A DNA stretch of 64,000 bases from Todiramphus chloris collaris (GCA_025345505.1 JANVCC010000077.1:5502045-5566044); one strand, 5' to 3'; shown: positions 25,441 through 38,424, numbered from the stretch's first letter. The notes: generated by a model not told the origin, from the sequence alone. Made by a program: numbers and translations.

Positions 25441-26696
25441 TAGCCATAATTCTGTACTTATATAAACTTAAGAGCAATGACAGTTATAAACAGATCCTCC
25501 AGTACTTTCGAAAGGTGTCCCTGTTAGGGGACGGTCTATTCTAAAAAACAACTCTCACAACTTATGTTGCATGTACAGTGACAACAAAAACCCTTCAGCC
25601 AAGAAAAAACAAGCAACACTAGGAACAGCACAAGGCAACGCTCCTTATGGGAGCAGGAACTTCCACAGGCTTTAAGTCAGTGAGTTTCAGAAAGGTAAAG
25701 ATGACCAACTGACCTAAAATTTGAATCCCATTATCTTTAATGTCCTATTTCCATTTTAATCTATACCCAGCTGCCTAACCTGTTGTGCAGACAGACAACC
25801 TCAACTCAGTCTTTGTTATCTCCTGTCTTTTAAGGACATTACTTAGCTTGATTTCAGGCACTCCACTTTCAGTGGAAAGGTCAGAGCCTCTAGTGATATA
25901 TTTACTTCAGGTATGTTGAGATACACACGCTTCACTGGCAAAATTTCAGTGAAATGGAGACAACAGCAATTATATGCCTAGTAAGTCTACAACTAGGCTT
26001 CCGAAACTATGTCTCTGGTTCAGCCATTAGAAGTAGCAGCAAACAAATACTGACTGCTCAGACAGTGTCTGAGTGCTGCATGCTTTTAACTTTCACAGGC
26101 TGATCCCTTGAAATATACATACCAAGCTAGGAATCCATGCTCTAAAAGCTAACAGTTTAAACTGTCATTTTTTCTAGAACCGTTTGAAGGAAAGAATTTG
26201 ATCTGAATCACCAACTATTTGGTACAATATTCCCCATAATATCTCCAGAACTCGTAAATCAAGTACTGACAGCTGTTGGGATGCTTCAATAGCAGCAAAA
26301 GCACTACCATTTGTTTAGACTGTCCTAAGACTTGAAGCTCCCACCTTAAACCAGCTCTTCTGCAGAACCTTGTGGAGAAGCCTGGGAAGGTCATATACCA
26401 ATAACCATTTCAGTTGTCTTTCACTACATCAGTTTCTACATAATGCAGGGAAAGACACTGTGTGCAGTATCACCTGGCTCAAAGCTTCACATGGGAGCTG
26501 CTCACCTGTGCTCTTTGCTCAGGGGACCATCCTCCCCAACACATATGTAGGAAGTCCTGTCATATGAAAACAGGTAGAAGTTGACCTGTTGTGATATATA
26601 CACAAGCAAATTCCAGGTATAAGGTTTTTAGACCTTAGAAACAGAAAAAAAACCCCCAAAATAAAATGCTGAAACAGAAGTAACAAATCTTAAGTA
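25441..26696. other. Non-coding DNA, nothing recognised
   Basis: Unique sequence with no gene, RNA or transposon that I can support. Confidence 0.5.
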
Positions 26697-26870
26697 GAAT
26701 AGACTATTTCAGTTGAAAAGAGACCTACGAAATCATCTCAGTCCAACTGCCTGACTTCTTCAGGGCTGACCAAAAGTTAAAGAATAAGGGCACTGTCAAA
26801 ATCCCTTTTAAACACTGACAGGCACAAGGCATCAACCACTTATTTAGGTAACTTGCTTCACTGCACCATA
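26697..26870 (-). mobile_element. Old CR1 LINE 3' tail, minus strand
   Basis: The left end reads AGAATAGACTATTTCAGTTG, followed by 'cagtccaactgcctgacttcttcagggctgaccaaaagtt' and 'aacactgacaggcacaaggcatcaaccac'. This is the wording of an old avian CR1 subfamily (CR1-X/Y type) in reverse complement. Divergence is higher than in the other copies, and similarity fades after about 26870. Only the extreme ORF2 C-terminus and 3' end remain. It is the oldest-looking recognised insertion here. Confidence 0.8.
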
Positions 26871-29800
26871 GGTCTGCTTTTGTTCTTTGGCTGTAATGGG
26901 TTTTACACCAGCATTTTTCAGCAGGCTCATATTTCCTACAGGAGCACAGATAGCTAATGCTTATTCAGCCTGATTTGGCTCTTCCTAGTGAAATTTCTCC
27001 ACCTTCAAAGTAGAGCTATACTGACACTGAGTCAGTCCTTCCTAGCCTTCTTCCAAAGGGTGTCCAAGTAGGTCAAACACACCAGCTTTCAGAGTGCTAG
27101 AGGCCTTGGAAAGCACAGGTTTCTAATCACCCAAAGTCTCTCATTTGATATCTCTTTTTTTTCTGCAAGCCCTGCCTTGATGGCCTATGTATTTGCATTA
27201 ATTCACACAGGTATCTGAAACACTACTGATCGAGGCACATCCACCTCAGCAAAACTAACCGTGGCAGCAGGAGAGTACTAGATGAGCAGCAGTTTAGAGA
27301 GTCCATGAGCCAGCAAGTTGCTGTCTATGGAGCAGTTGCTTTCCTTTGCCCACAATGGATACCACAGCTTCATTAGGGAGCCACAGACTACAGCCTCATT
27401 TCACAGCCCACAGATGTTCAGATTGAGTCTTAATTAATTCCCATCAATCTGCAGTTCAAACAACTGTCAAATGAGATTATTGCTTAAGTTACCAGGCTTC
27501 TGCTGGCTACTGAACTCTCCTCCGAAGGCTCTTCCTCCCTTGTAAAAAGTTTAACAGTTCCCACCATTTTTTTCCCCTTAGGATCTTAGGGGAATAATAA
27601 TTTGGAAGATTTGGGGTTCACTGCACAGCAAATGCATATGGCAGAATCCCAAAGAACTCCCCAAAATGGAACTGCCACTTTGCTACCTATGAGCTTGTTT
27701 TACACCTTTTGCTAATCTTCTCAGGGCAGCCCCCTGCAATAAATTTGTAGGCATCTAACACATTAGCTTGCAATAGATGACAAGTCATGAGATAAATGCA
27801 CTGCCTTCTACCTGCAGTGTGAGGTTTTGGCCCACCTCTTGGTGTGAGGAGAAGAGGATCCCAGTGCACAGATCACTATTGCATAGTGGCCTCACCACAA
27901 AGATAAAGTGAGAAAGTGACTCAGGTTGTCCGCTTGAGAGCCCTGTAAGCAGCACAAGGCTGTCATGCCATTTACTCTTACCTGGTTACTATTTAAAAAC
28001 AAAACAAAACAATAAAACCCAACCAATGCAGAGGAGGGGGTTTTACACTTAAGCTATCAGGGTCCTCTACAAGGAGGTGATCCTGCCTGCTGCTACCACC
28101 GTCTCTGTTGCTTGTTCTTTCCAGCAAGATACACACAAGCAAAAGAGTGGGGCACTCTTTCATCTGTCTGTGAATTCTCTCTATGGCACACAGCAAATCT
28201 TCAATGCTAGTGGTCTCCAGGCTTCGCAGGATCAAGAGCAACATTACTGTGTTGCTTGCAGCATGCTACGTGATTTTGAGAAAGATTCCTGCATCTGGAA
28301 GGAATAATAGGAGCCCTGCAAGACCTTTACTGCATGACCAATAATGTGGAGAAAATGTGATCCAGCTGGTCATGGCTGCTTTCTTTGGTTTGCTAGGTCA
28401 GGAGGCTTTGTTTCCTTTAATGTTTCTCTTCTTGGTAATTCTGAAGTCACTGGAACTACTTTAAAGGGCTGTAGAAATAATGCATAAAATTTGAGCTGCT
28501 CCCTGGAGATGTTATAGCATGCTCTTCTGTAGCAGTACTAGCAATACCAAATATAAGCCAACAACTGTCAGTTTTAGTTTCAGTGAAACTGTGCAGGGTT
28601 TAGGAAATCAGGGTTATAGACCCTGATCTGCAACCAGAGCTTGTATAAGAGTCAAGCACATTTACTCACTTGAAGATAATATTTAATTAGTGCTACAAAT
28701 AAGAGATAATTTGTCAAAGTACTTATTTCCAAGCCAGACAATGTATCTTGTACTATGGAGAATATTGTTTTCTTTGCCATCTTTGCCATTTTCTCTGGCA
28801 GAGGTAATAGAAGGGGCTGCTCAGAAAAAGGAGGTCTGTCGTTCAGTATTGTACAAACACAAAAGATAAACCCGGCTCTGAAAAGAACAAACTATACTTG
28901 ACAAAAGGCAGAGACCAAAGAACAAGGTAACTATTCAAAGAGCAGAACTTAAACATGTGAAGCAAGCTCATTTATTAGACAAGTAATTATTAGACCAATA
29001 GGAGTATTTAATGAATTGTACTGCCCTGCGAGTATACAATTTGCTTCTGAATTATAAGGCCTGCAGTGAGGACATGTTTGCCTAGCCCTTTGCCACCTAT
29101 TCAGCAGAGTTGTATGCACCTTTGACGCTTCACAAAGAAATAAATAATAGTAATAAAGCCATGTAATTTCATACGCTTTTTAGGATAGAGATAGCAGGGG
29201 AAATAACAGTTTTTTATTCTGCCTCCAGGCCTCCCAACTCCTGGAGTGACAACCAAGCAGATGATAGAGGAGGCTGTAGGTGTGTCCACCAGAATGAAAA
29301 AAAAAGGAGACCAACTCTAAAAGAGTAATTAATCTACTTGGAGTCCAATTGTACAGCTGTTTCTCACTGATTCTGTGTGTTTGGAACAGTGCTAAAGTAG
29401 ATGGAAACAAATCAGTTTATTAAAGAATATAAGCATTCAGGATCAGATCAGGAGTGAAATGCTAGTTTCCATATGTGATTACTCAGGGCTGAGAAAAGCT
29501 TGTATATGCATTAATACCCATAGATTATGTTTGCTGGTGATTGCTCTAATAGTGGCGGGGAAATGGGTACTAACCTACATTCTTATAGGGGAAACAATAA
29601 TGATGCACAACATTATAGTAATAATGCAGCAAGTAGCTGGAACCTTCACAGTTTTTATGTGAATTTACACCCTGCATAGCACCTGCGGGTCATAGCATAG
29701 AAAAGAAATAAATCATTGTTTACTTCAGGTAGAGTGCACAGGAACAAAAGCCTTTTTTCATAAGGGCATGGTTTGCATAGGTTCTACACATCCATTTACT

Positions 29801-30328
29801 TACCTTTTCAAGCATCTTGAAATGCTTAAAATTTAGAGTGAATTTCAACATAATGTTTTTGATAAGTCCAAAATGTTTTCTTCAAATACCATTTACTTTA
29901 AAAAAAAAAAAAAGTTCACTTTGGAGAAAAGCATTTGAGTCTTTCCCAAATGGAAGTTCACCAAGCACATGTTTCTCTGTGCTTCTTTTTCCTCAGAATG
30001 GCATTTGGCAACCCAAATTAATTTTCTTCAAGAGTTTCCAGCTAGCTAATGTGTCAAGGATTTCTTTTTTTCCAGTGTCACCAGGTGAGAGATTTCCTAG
30101 CTGCCAGCACAGTTACTGGCTGGGCAGGTACTGCACAGATCCAGTAGTTTTGCCATCAGCTATCAGTCATTTGTAGGAATAAAAGTTAAGCTTTGGAAAT
30201 TTGTGTGGTCTTCCTTTTTTTCCCGCAGGGTTCACAAGATGGGAATTTTATCAGCAAAGGAGATTTTTTAGAACTCAGTCTGAACATCTCCCAGGAGCTT
30301 CTCTGCAGACCCAGAAGCCCAAGACCAG
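26871..30328. other. Non-coding DNA with a short A/C tract
   Basis: No gene recognised. It contains a short A/C-rich tract at about 27995-28024. Near the right end a strong polypyrimidine tract ending in GCAG (AG at 30227-30228) opens into a 40-codon frame (30229-30351) that runs into the CR1 tail and stops there. This acceptor-like site is described under findings. Confidence 0.5.
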
Positions 30329-31130
30329 AGAATCACCACAGAAGACTTTAAAGGTCATTCAGTCCAACCATTAACCCAGTACTTTCAAGTCTACCACTAA
30401 ACCATTTCTCTAAGCACCACATCTACACCTCGTTGAAATACCTCCAAGGGTGAGGACTCCACCACTGCCCTGGGCAGCCCGTTCCAGTGCTTTACAACCT
30501 TTTTAGTGAAGAAATTTTTCCTAACAGCCAGTCTAAACCTCCCCATCACAACTTAAGATAGTTTCTTCTTGTCCTACCCCTTGTTACTTGGGAGAAAAGA
30601 CCAAGCCCCACCTTGCCACAACCTCCTTTCAGGCACTTTCAAGAGAGTGATAAGGTCTCCTCTGAGCTTCCTTTTCTCCAGGCTAAATATCCTCAATTCC
30701 TCAGACACCCTTTATAGCACTTCTTCTCTAGACCCTTCACCAACTTCATTGTTCTATCATTGGACCAGCTGCAGCACCTCAACGTCCTTCTTTTAGTGAG
30801 AGACCCAAAACTGAACACAGCATTTGAGGTGTGAGGAGTACGGGGATACAGTCACTTCTCTACTCGTGCTGGCCACACTCATTCTAATACAAGCCAGGAT
30901 CCTGTTTTCCCTCTTGGCCACCTGGACACACTGCTAGCTCATAACCAGCCAGCTGTCAACCAACACTTCCAAGTCCTTTTCTGTCAGGCAGCTTTCCACA
31001 CACTCTTCTCTAAGCCTGTAGTGTTGCAGTGACCCAAGCACAGGACCTGGCACTCGCTCCTGTTGAACCTCATACCACTGGCCTCGAGCCATTGATCCAG
31101 CCTGTCCAGATCCCTCTGTAGAGCCTTCAG
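30329..31130 (-). mobile_element. CR1 LINE, 5'-truncated, minus strand
   Basis: The 3' end lies at the left (AATCACCACAGAAG, then GTCCAACCATTAACCCAGTA). The copy continues through the 'ccactgccctgggcagcccgttccagtgct' block. On the minus strand it encodes the ORF2 C-terminal region of a distinct CR1 subfamily: [20 protein letters not shown] at about 31.13-31.06 kb, then [20 protein letters not shown] near 31.01-30.95 kb in another frame. The right end near 31130 is a 5' truncation just after the catalytic box would have been encoded. It is frameshifted and inactive. Confidence 0.92.
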
Positions 31131-34100
31131 TAAAACAATTTGCCAAGCAACAGCTTTGGAAAACATAGATTTGAGTAAAGTTTCTAAACTGTAGAAACAT
31201 GTCAAACAGCATAGAAAGAATTTTGCTCATACACATTTTAATCATGCCATAGAAGTCTGCTCAAATAGCTTCACTGGAGTCTGACTTCAACTAATATACA
31301 AGCTCAGTTGTGAGCATTACTACCCCCACAGGCCTGACACAGCCCATTAACCTTCTAATACATTAGAAACACACTTTCCTCATACCCAGCTAGAGCTGCA
31401 ATACATTTTTCCTAGCAATAAGTTTGTCATGTGCTCACTTTCAAACAAACCAGAAGATTGATGGAGCTCTGAGCAAAGTGATAGTTTTACTACAGCTACT
31501 CAATAACAGTACTACAAAAAATTAAATGACCTTACCAGAGATTTTTGCTACACTCGCATGAAGGCAGCAAATAATTTCTATATTATTGTCATTAATTTCA
31601 TATCACCTCATCTTGCTGGTCACAATCTCTATTTAGCAGCAAGGCCACAGTGTAAGCATAAGCAGCCTGGGCCCTGTGAGACACAGCAAACCCTCCAAAA
31701 ATAGCTTGTTATGAGGCATAACCTCTGTGGCTTTTTTTAAGAGAATATTCCTCGGAGCTAGCTCCTCAATTTTCAAGAAATTGGTTTGGTTTCGTTTTGA
31801 TTTTCAAGAATGTTTTTCTGGGGATTGTGCAAGTTGTTTGCTGTCAGAACTGTCCCTTAATAAAATAGAAGGAGAATTTCAATACTGTGACCAAATCTCT
31901 AATCTCTGTAAAGCCTCAGAAGCAATCACTGTAACATCTTCATCCTAACCTTCAACAGGTCAGATGTCCAAAGACATTTTAATTCTTATAATGGAACACT
32001 TGCCTAAGAAGTAAACACTTTCAGTCATCTCAAGCTTTGGAATGTCCTTGTTTCTCACAAGGTGACAGCACAAAGTAAGAAGATTCACATTCATAAACCA
32101 GGAGTGACAAGTGTGATCAAAAGCTCACAAAAACTCACTTGTAATACAGTCATTCTAACTCACATTATCAGCTCTTCCAATTCCATTTCCTTTGACTTAT
32201 AAAGAACCTCGCCAAAATTTCCACATCTAAAAGTCCCTATTCTCTGGTTGGACTGTATGCTGGAATCAAAAAAAGTCCACCTTGGAATGAATGACTCTTC
32301 TCCTCTTGAAGTCCTTATTACCATAATGTGAACTCCAAAGGCATTTTGTTGCTAAGGGTACATACAGGTATTGATCTACTGATTGGGATTTTCATGGGAA
32401 AATTTGCAATCTTCAGCTCTGTAATCACAAAATCTCACCTACTACTTTTCTGAGGTTTTCTAGAAAGTTCTTTGAATCTTTACCCATCAAAAAGTTATGG
32501 CTTATTCTTAGTCTGATAAACAAGCAATATGAAAAGTGTAAGTTACAGACGTTCAGTATTGGTAAACAAAGACAGGCTGTTTATTTTCACCTTTTCATTT
32601 TCACAAACTAAATAATGCCACTTCAGGGAAGAAACACTGAGCAGAAATATTACTAAGTTGAGACTTTCTGACATAAGAGGTCACTTCAAATTGAGATTAG
32701 TGCAAGTGCTATCTGCAGCTTTCAGCTGAAAGAGCACTAGAGCAACTCCTGGCTGTTTTCACTGGATGCAGAGAAAAATAGCATTAAGCTATGAGCATGC
32801 AAACTGCTGATAAAATGGATTAACTTGTAAAAGTCTCATTTCTGCAAAATCCTGTTGCTTGTTGCTGAACCCTTGGTGTGCGTCCCAAGTCTAGTCTCCC
32901 TTTCAGACCTAACACTTCAGTTTTTGCATCTCTAAAGCGAAGAGGAAGACACAATAGTTTCGGTCTTATGTTATGCACTTCTTCCATCCATTACTGAGCC
33001 AACTACAAATTTATTCCTTGTCTTTTTAGTGCAGCCTCAATGCACATCACAGCTACTGAAAAGATAACATTTTGCAAAAAAATACCACAAAACTGATGAA
33101 GTGGTTGTAAGTTGTAGGAACTAGGAACTGAATCCAGATGTCCTAGATTAGTACACAATATTTTGCTTACAAGAATACCTGCTTTCCTTTACATCTCTGT
33201 TCCTATCATGATTAAAAATACAGTCTTGCCATTTTCTCTTTAAAGCTGCTGTATATGAGAGAAGAATAGGCTCCAGAATCAGGTTTCTGTTTTAACAACC
33301 CAGGGAGGACTAGTCTTTACAGCAATATTAGGACACAGCTGCTGTATAAGCTAGAGCCCAGAAGAGCAGTAGAGTTAAGATGACAAACATTTTGGCATAA
33401 CAAGGACTCAATGGCTCAACATCTTCTAGCAACCGCTGTACAGCAGCTTTATCCTGGTTGAATCAAGAAATGCAGCATGGGTTGACAGCTCCAAGTAATT
33501 AGGATGAAGCAGTACACACTTCATCTGCTCCCTAAAAAGCTGCAGCAGGAGTCTAAGCTGAAACTCCCTAGCTTCAAAAACACCCAAAACACCCCCATGC
33601 ACACATCACATGCCTTCTGAGGACTACTGATAGAATTAAGAACTTGAGCTCACAATGCAAAATGCAAAAGCTTTAAGAGCCTCAAGAGAGTGAAGAAAGA
33701 TCATGGTGTTTTCACTAAACCTGAGCATATTCTACTTCAGAGCTCCAATGCCAGCATAGAAACCAAAGTCAATGGCCCTGAGACCACCTACTCCCATCAG
33801 TTTTGAGAGACCTTTGGTGTTCTGCAAGTTATCCAGTTTTGTTTGTTATAACTTTTTCTTCCAATGCAAGCTCGTGAGAGGAACATTTCCCTGAACCACT
33901 TCTGATGGCAAAACCATTTCAGAACCATTTCCAAATTGCAGGGAAACAATCTGAGTGAAGAGATCCAATGTCATTCTCTTCTTATAAAACCTGATTGAAA
34001 AGGACTAATCCAGTGTTGCTCTCTGTTCCTGGTAACATCCATGTTACGCATCTCTGGCCCATCACATAGTTACATCATCTCTTACAGTTGTGAAATTTTT

Positions 34101-34500
34101 TGCCCCAGAGTACCAAAACATCTACAATACTTTAAAATCCTAGGAGAAACACCCACTGCCTCTTCTGAATAAACAGACCTTCCCAAAATCTTCATCATCC
34201 AAGATGGTTTTGAAACTTCATTTGCAAAACTTTTGTATTTGGGACCAATTCAACACCAAACTGTTTTCTGTATCAAGATTACCCACTACTGAACTCTGGA
34301 GATTCAATAGGAGGTTTCAATACAGACTTAACTTTGTTTTCCCCATAGTGAATTGATATGAACATAAGTGAGTATGAGCAAGGTCTTCAAGAGCACTTAC
34401 ATAATTAAAAAAACAAAATCAGGAAACTGAGTTTTCCACCAAGCCTACAACTCCAGTATCTGCAAAGGATGGCAAAGCCCAGAACAAGGCAAGGTGCAAA
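31131..34500. other. Non-coding DNA, nothing recognised
   Basis: Unique AT-rich sequence. The longest frames (for example 31727-31948) resemble no protein I know. No transposon or RNA gene was seen. Confidence 0.5.
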
Positions 34501-34657
34501 CCCCAACAACAACGACAAAAAAAAAAAAAAAAAAAAACCCACACCAAAAAACAAAACAACAACCAAAAAAACCCCACAAAACAAACAAAACCACAACAAA
34601 ACAAACAAAAAACCAATCAAGCCACACACCCCATAAAGAAACCCAAACACCACACAA
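34501..34657. repeat. A/C-rich low-complexity tract with 21-base A run
   Basis: About 157 bp almost devoid of G and T. It includes a 21-base A run (34517-34537) immediately followed by CCCACACCAAAA and preceded by AACGAC. The same ACGAC-A(n)-CCCACACCAAAA arrangement recurs at 37.34 kb with a 9-base A run, pointing to a shared origin for these two tracts. Open frames across it on both strands are compositional artefacts. Confidence 0.85.
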
Positions 34658-36368
34658 ATTGAATTGGACTTTAAACATACCTAGATAGCAAGCACCAGTT
34701 ATTTTCAGCTCGTGACAGCTGGTCAGCAAAACTAAGTACACCGTTTCATACCTTATGGGTTATTGCAGGATAGACCATAATATTTTTTTCTTGATTTCAA
34801 GTGTACATAGCATTAGAGTAGATGCAAAAACTTAACAGCTTCTAAAAGCAGTGCAAAACTGTAGTTAGAGCTGCGTGCACCCTCTCCACTCAGTGGTATA
34901 GACGCCAGACTCTCTAGGCACACAGATGTCTCACCCTTGTAGCACACACCCAAATATGACTTCCAGAGCAACAAACGTATTTAGCTTTGCTGATTCTCAA
35001 ATATGAGAGTAGTCATGCATCTTCATGTGGTATAGGATGTAGGTTCACCAAGTTTCTTCCCATTACTATTTATGCCAGCTTCTGCACAATATGTTCTCAA
35101 GATTTTCTGTAGTGGTTAACAAAGTGAGGACACGTGGCCAAGAGAGCTGAGAGCTGGGGGGATCCCCAGTGGTGACATAGCCCTTATTTTCTTCTTATTC
35201 TAATAAACTGAATAGTGAAAGCCCCACAGGGAAGAGGGAGGGCCTTTAAAGTAAAAAATAAAATACACACTGATGCAGGGAACCCAACTCCAGATGACCT
35301 GGATTCAGAATGGAAAGCAGCAGGCCCATGTTGGTGCCAGGTTGCAGAGGAAACATATGGGCATCATCTCACCAGTGCCAGAGAAGCAATTTGGCATGTT
35401 ATCATTACCATGCATTCATTACCATCCACCACCTGCAGATCATCCCTCCTTTCCATTTATGCCACACTGATGCTCATTAGAAGTTTTCCTACTTCTTGTC
35501 ATTACAGCGAGCTGAAATGCTGCTACTGACAGTGGTTTGATCTAAATTAGCTGGCTTTGCTCTACTCAGTCCTCAGTGAGTTGTACCAGCTGTGGAGATG
35601 GAAGTTGCTCCAAAACCATTGGTAGGGTTTTTTTTTTTTCCCCCCCCAACAAATTGGTTGTGAATCAGTAAGGAACCATATTTTCTGACATGCTACAGAA
35701 TGAAGAAATCGAAGAGTTTTTTATAGTTAGCTACCATTTACTCTACACTTTTAATATGTCAACTCATATGTCTCTCTTCCAAAACACACCAATTTAGCCT
35801 CCACTGAAACACAAGGCTCTTAAGGGCCTCTTTGTATCTCCTGCATTGACCAAAATTGCTCCCTATAACGAAAGTATGAATTTTTTTGACAAAACTTTTT
35901 GGAAAAGTTTGTGACTGCCAAACTCTAGCTACCTCAAATTAAAGTGTATATTATAGACCAAATAATACTTAAAATACTTTCCCTCTGCATGCTGTTCTAG
36001 TAGGCTTACCACTATCAACAAAATAAAAACAATGGCTCATACGTGATTCAGAACTGCACAGTAAGAAGAGTAATAGAAAGAAACATCCAAACTACCCATA
36101 ATCACAAACAAACCAGCTCTTCAAAAGGGAATGAACAAGTCAGTTACATTGAAGATTGGGTCTTTGGGATTTAAACTGGGAACTGTGGAATAGAGAAAGA
36201 GTTACCAGAAGCCCTGTGAGGGAGTGATGAACAGCATTGACAAGCAAAGGGCTTGGGGTGACAGGAATGAAAGGGGACACTAAACAAAACAGGACTTAAG
36301 TGCTGTTGCCTCAAATGCTTGCATGAAAGCAAGGAAATGCTTTTATAAGTCCACAAGTAGCAAAATTA
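34658..36368. other. Non-coding DNA, nothing recognised
   Basis: Unique sequence. A 104-codon frame at 35215-35529 has no recognisable domain or splice context. A T(n)C(n) run lies at about 35627-35647. Confidence 0.5.
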
Positions 36369-36480
36369 AGACTTCAGTAAGTTAGGTCTCACTGCTGAAT
36401 GGGGCAGGGGCCCTGTTGATAGAGAATGTGGAAAAGGCTGAGTTACTAAATGCCTTCTTTACTTCGCTATTATCATGACA
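36369..36480 (+). mobile_element. Small CR1 ORF2 fossil, plus strand
   Basis: About 110 bp reads 'cactgctgaatggggcagg...gtggaaaaggctgagttactaaatgccttctttac', the segment of CR1 ORF2 just before the reverse transcriptase. It translates as LLNGAGALLIENVEKAELLN followed by AFFTSLLS and a stop. The same stretch is seen at 56.70-56.77 kb in the longer plus-strand copy, as KAELLNAFFASVYTA. Neither a CR1 3' end nor the rest of the element is nearby, so this is an isolated internal fragment, probably left by deletions. Confidence 0.75.
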
Positions 36481-37316
36481 GTACTCCTGAGCACCTATGC
36501 AAATTGAACAGCTGTAAAAAAATAACCTGTTTTTACAAAATCCCTCTACATTCCTTCAAAAGGTCCAGGAACATGGAATCATAAGATTAGGTTTTGTTAG
36601 GTAAGAACACTACCATTGATCTCTGAGGGACGATTCCATTCTCTAGGTTACCTGGGAGAAGCATCTAGTGAACATCATAAGTTTCCTCAAGATACTTGTG
36701 AGCTATCTACATACATTGCTTTCAAGAAGAGGGCATGGTCATCTTTCTGACATGCTCTTATTTCACAGGCTTTTGTACAGTTGAGACTTACTGGGCACAT
36801 TTCTAATATCATTAAGATGACAGAACCAGGATATGCCTATGTCTATAATAGAGACTCTCAATTATCTATAAACATTCATGGTGCAGTTCTAGTAATTAGT
36901 TTGAAAAAAAAAAAAAGTTGTGATATAGCTATAGATGTTCCAGGAGCAGAAGTAGAGAGCCAGGACTGCCAGATGGATAATTTTCTGCAAGTTATTTGTT
37001 CAGCATACTATTGCATAAAATTCAGATAGAATGTAACACAATAGGACTATATAATAATTATTCTACATCTGTGTAGTTTAGGAAAAAGATGAGTTCCCTT
37101 TTGTAGCTCTGAGCCATCCACATGCTTTTATAACCGAGTTAGGGAAAAATTTACTTTTTTACTTCTCTAGCAAATTCTATCAGACAGTCCCTTTCAGAAA
37201 AATGCAGTAGAAGTTTCAGAATCCTAAAGCCTTTTCAATTCTCTTACAGTTTCCTTCAAGGTGTTAGAAAGAAAAATACATTATGTTCTCAAAGTAGCTT
37301 TTTTCAAATAATAATT
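36481..37316. other. Non-coding DNA, nothing recognised
   Basis: Unique sequence with a 13-base A run near 36904. No gene or transposon that can be supported. Confidence 0.5.
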
Positions 37317-37367
37317 AAAAAAAAAAACACAACAGAACGACGACAAAAAAAAACCCACACCAAAACC
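37317..37367. repeat. A/C-rich low-complexity tract
   Basis: About 51 bp of A runs with C interruptions. It contains ACGACGAC, then 9 A, then CCCACACCAAAA, matching the core of the tract at 34.5 kb. Confidence 0.8.
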
Positions 37368-38021
37368 TGTCCTTTACACACTAAGCTGAGACAGGAAATC
37401 AGTTTTGCATTCTAGTATAGCCACAAGGTACATCCAAATCTAGCAACGGAATTTGCATCAGAACCATCAGTTCCTTAAAAGAAAGGAATTTTAGGATTTA
37501 GGAAAGGATTTTTAATCCAGCATATTGCTTTGTGCCTCCAAATATCACACCTGGAGCCAAATTTCTACTTTGAACAGAGCAAAGTGTTCTTAGAGTCACC
37601 ACTGAATATCATCCAGAATCTTTAAAACATCACCATCTTACAATAAAGAAAACTCTTCCTGTTTAGGAGGTAGATTGAAAGACAATTTCATCTTATACAC
37701 ATGGTCAGTACAAGAAAATTAATTCCTACCTTACTGTTTCAGTGGTCTAACAGCCATAGTACATTCATTTAGAAACATCTATTAGAAACATTCATTTAAA
37801 AACACAGACAAGAGTCTAATCTTTACTAGCTATTCTTCAATTATTACAAATGCAGTATAGTGTATTAAGTAATATGGTCAGAGACCTAGACTGCAATGGT
37901 ATCCTCAGCTTGATAGATTATCTAGTGGCACTGCTAAACTTGACATAGGAATATGACACCTATGTTATAGCATTGATAGAGAGCCAGCTATCATGACCTG
38001 GACTCATACCCTCAACTTTGT
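37368..38021. other. Non-coding DNA upstream of CR1 tail
   Basis: About 650 bp with nothing recognisable apart from a local imperfect duplication around 37765-37800 (ATTTAGAAACAT / ATTAGAAACATT). Confidence 0.5.
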
Positions 38022-38424
38022 GATCATAGGATGTTATGGGTTGGAAGGGATGTCTAGAGATCATCGAGTCCAACCCCCCTGCCACAACAAGATCACCTAG
38101 GTCATGTTGCGTATTCACATGGGTTTTGAAAGTCTCTAGAGAAGGAGACTCCACAACCTCTCTGGGCAGCCTGTTCCAGTGCTCCGTCACCCTCACAGTA
38201 AAGAAGTTCCTCCTCATGTTGAGGTGGAACCTTCTATGGTCAAGTTTATACCCATCATTCCTTGTCCTATTACTGGGCACTACAGAAAAGAGATTGGCTC
38301 CTTCCATTTGACACCCACCCCTCAGATATTTATAGACATTAATAAGGTCCTGCCTCAGCCTTCTCCTATAAAGACCAAACAGCCCCAGTTCCCTCTGTCT
38401 TTTTTCACAGGGGAGGTGGCTCAA
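37960..38424 (-). pseudogene. CR1 ORF2 C-terminus, open 154 codons
   Basis: An open frame of 154 codons on the minus strand reads the C-terminal domain of CR1 ORF2: QRELGLFGLYRRRLRQDLIN, FHLNMRRNFFTVRV and [20 protein letters not shown] appear in order. In the related plus-strand copy at 58.1 kb the protein ends at a TAG after GACCTGCTC. Here that site has lost a few bases (GACCTAG read in another phase), so the frame runs through the 3' tail into flanking DNA as far as 37960. It encodes no catalytic part and is a fossil, despite being one of the longest open frames in the window. Confidence 0.85.

Noticed and set aside
34405..34741. Hydrophobic minus-strand frames rich in Phe, Leu, Val and Gly
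   Set aside because: They are produced by the T/G complement of the A/C-rich tract; membrane-protein appearance is an artefact.
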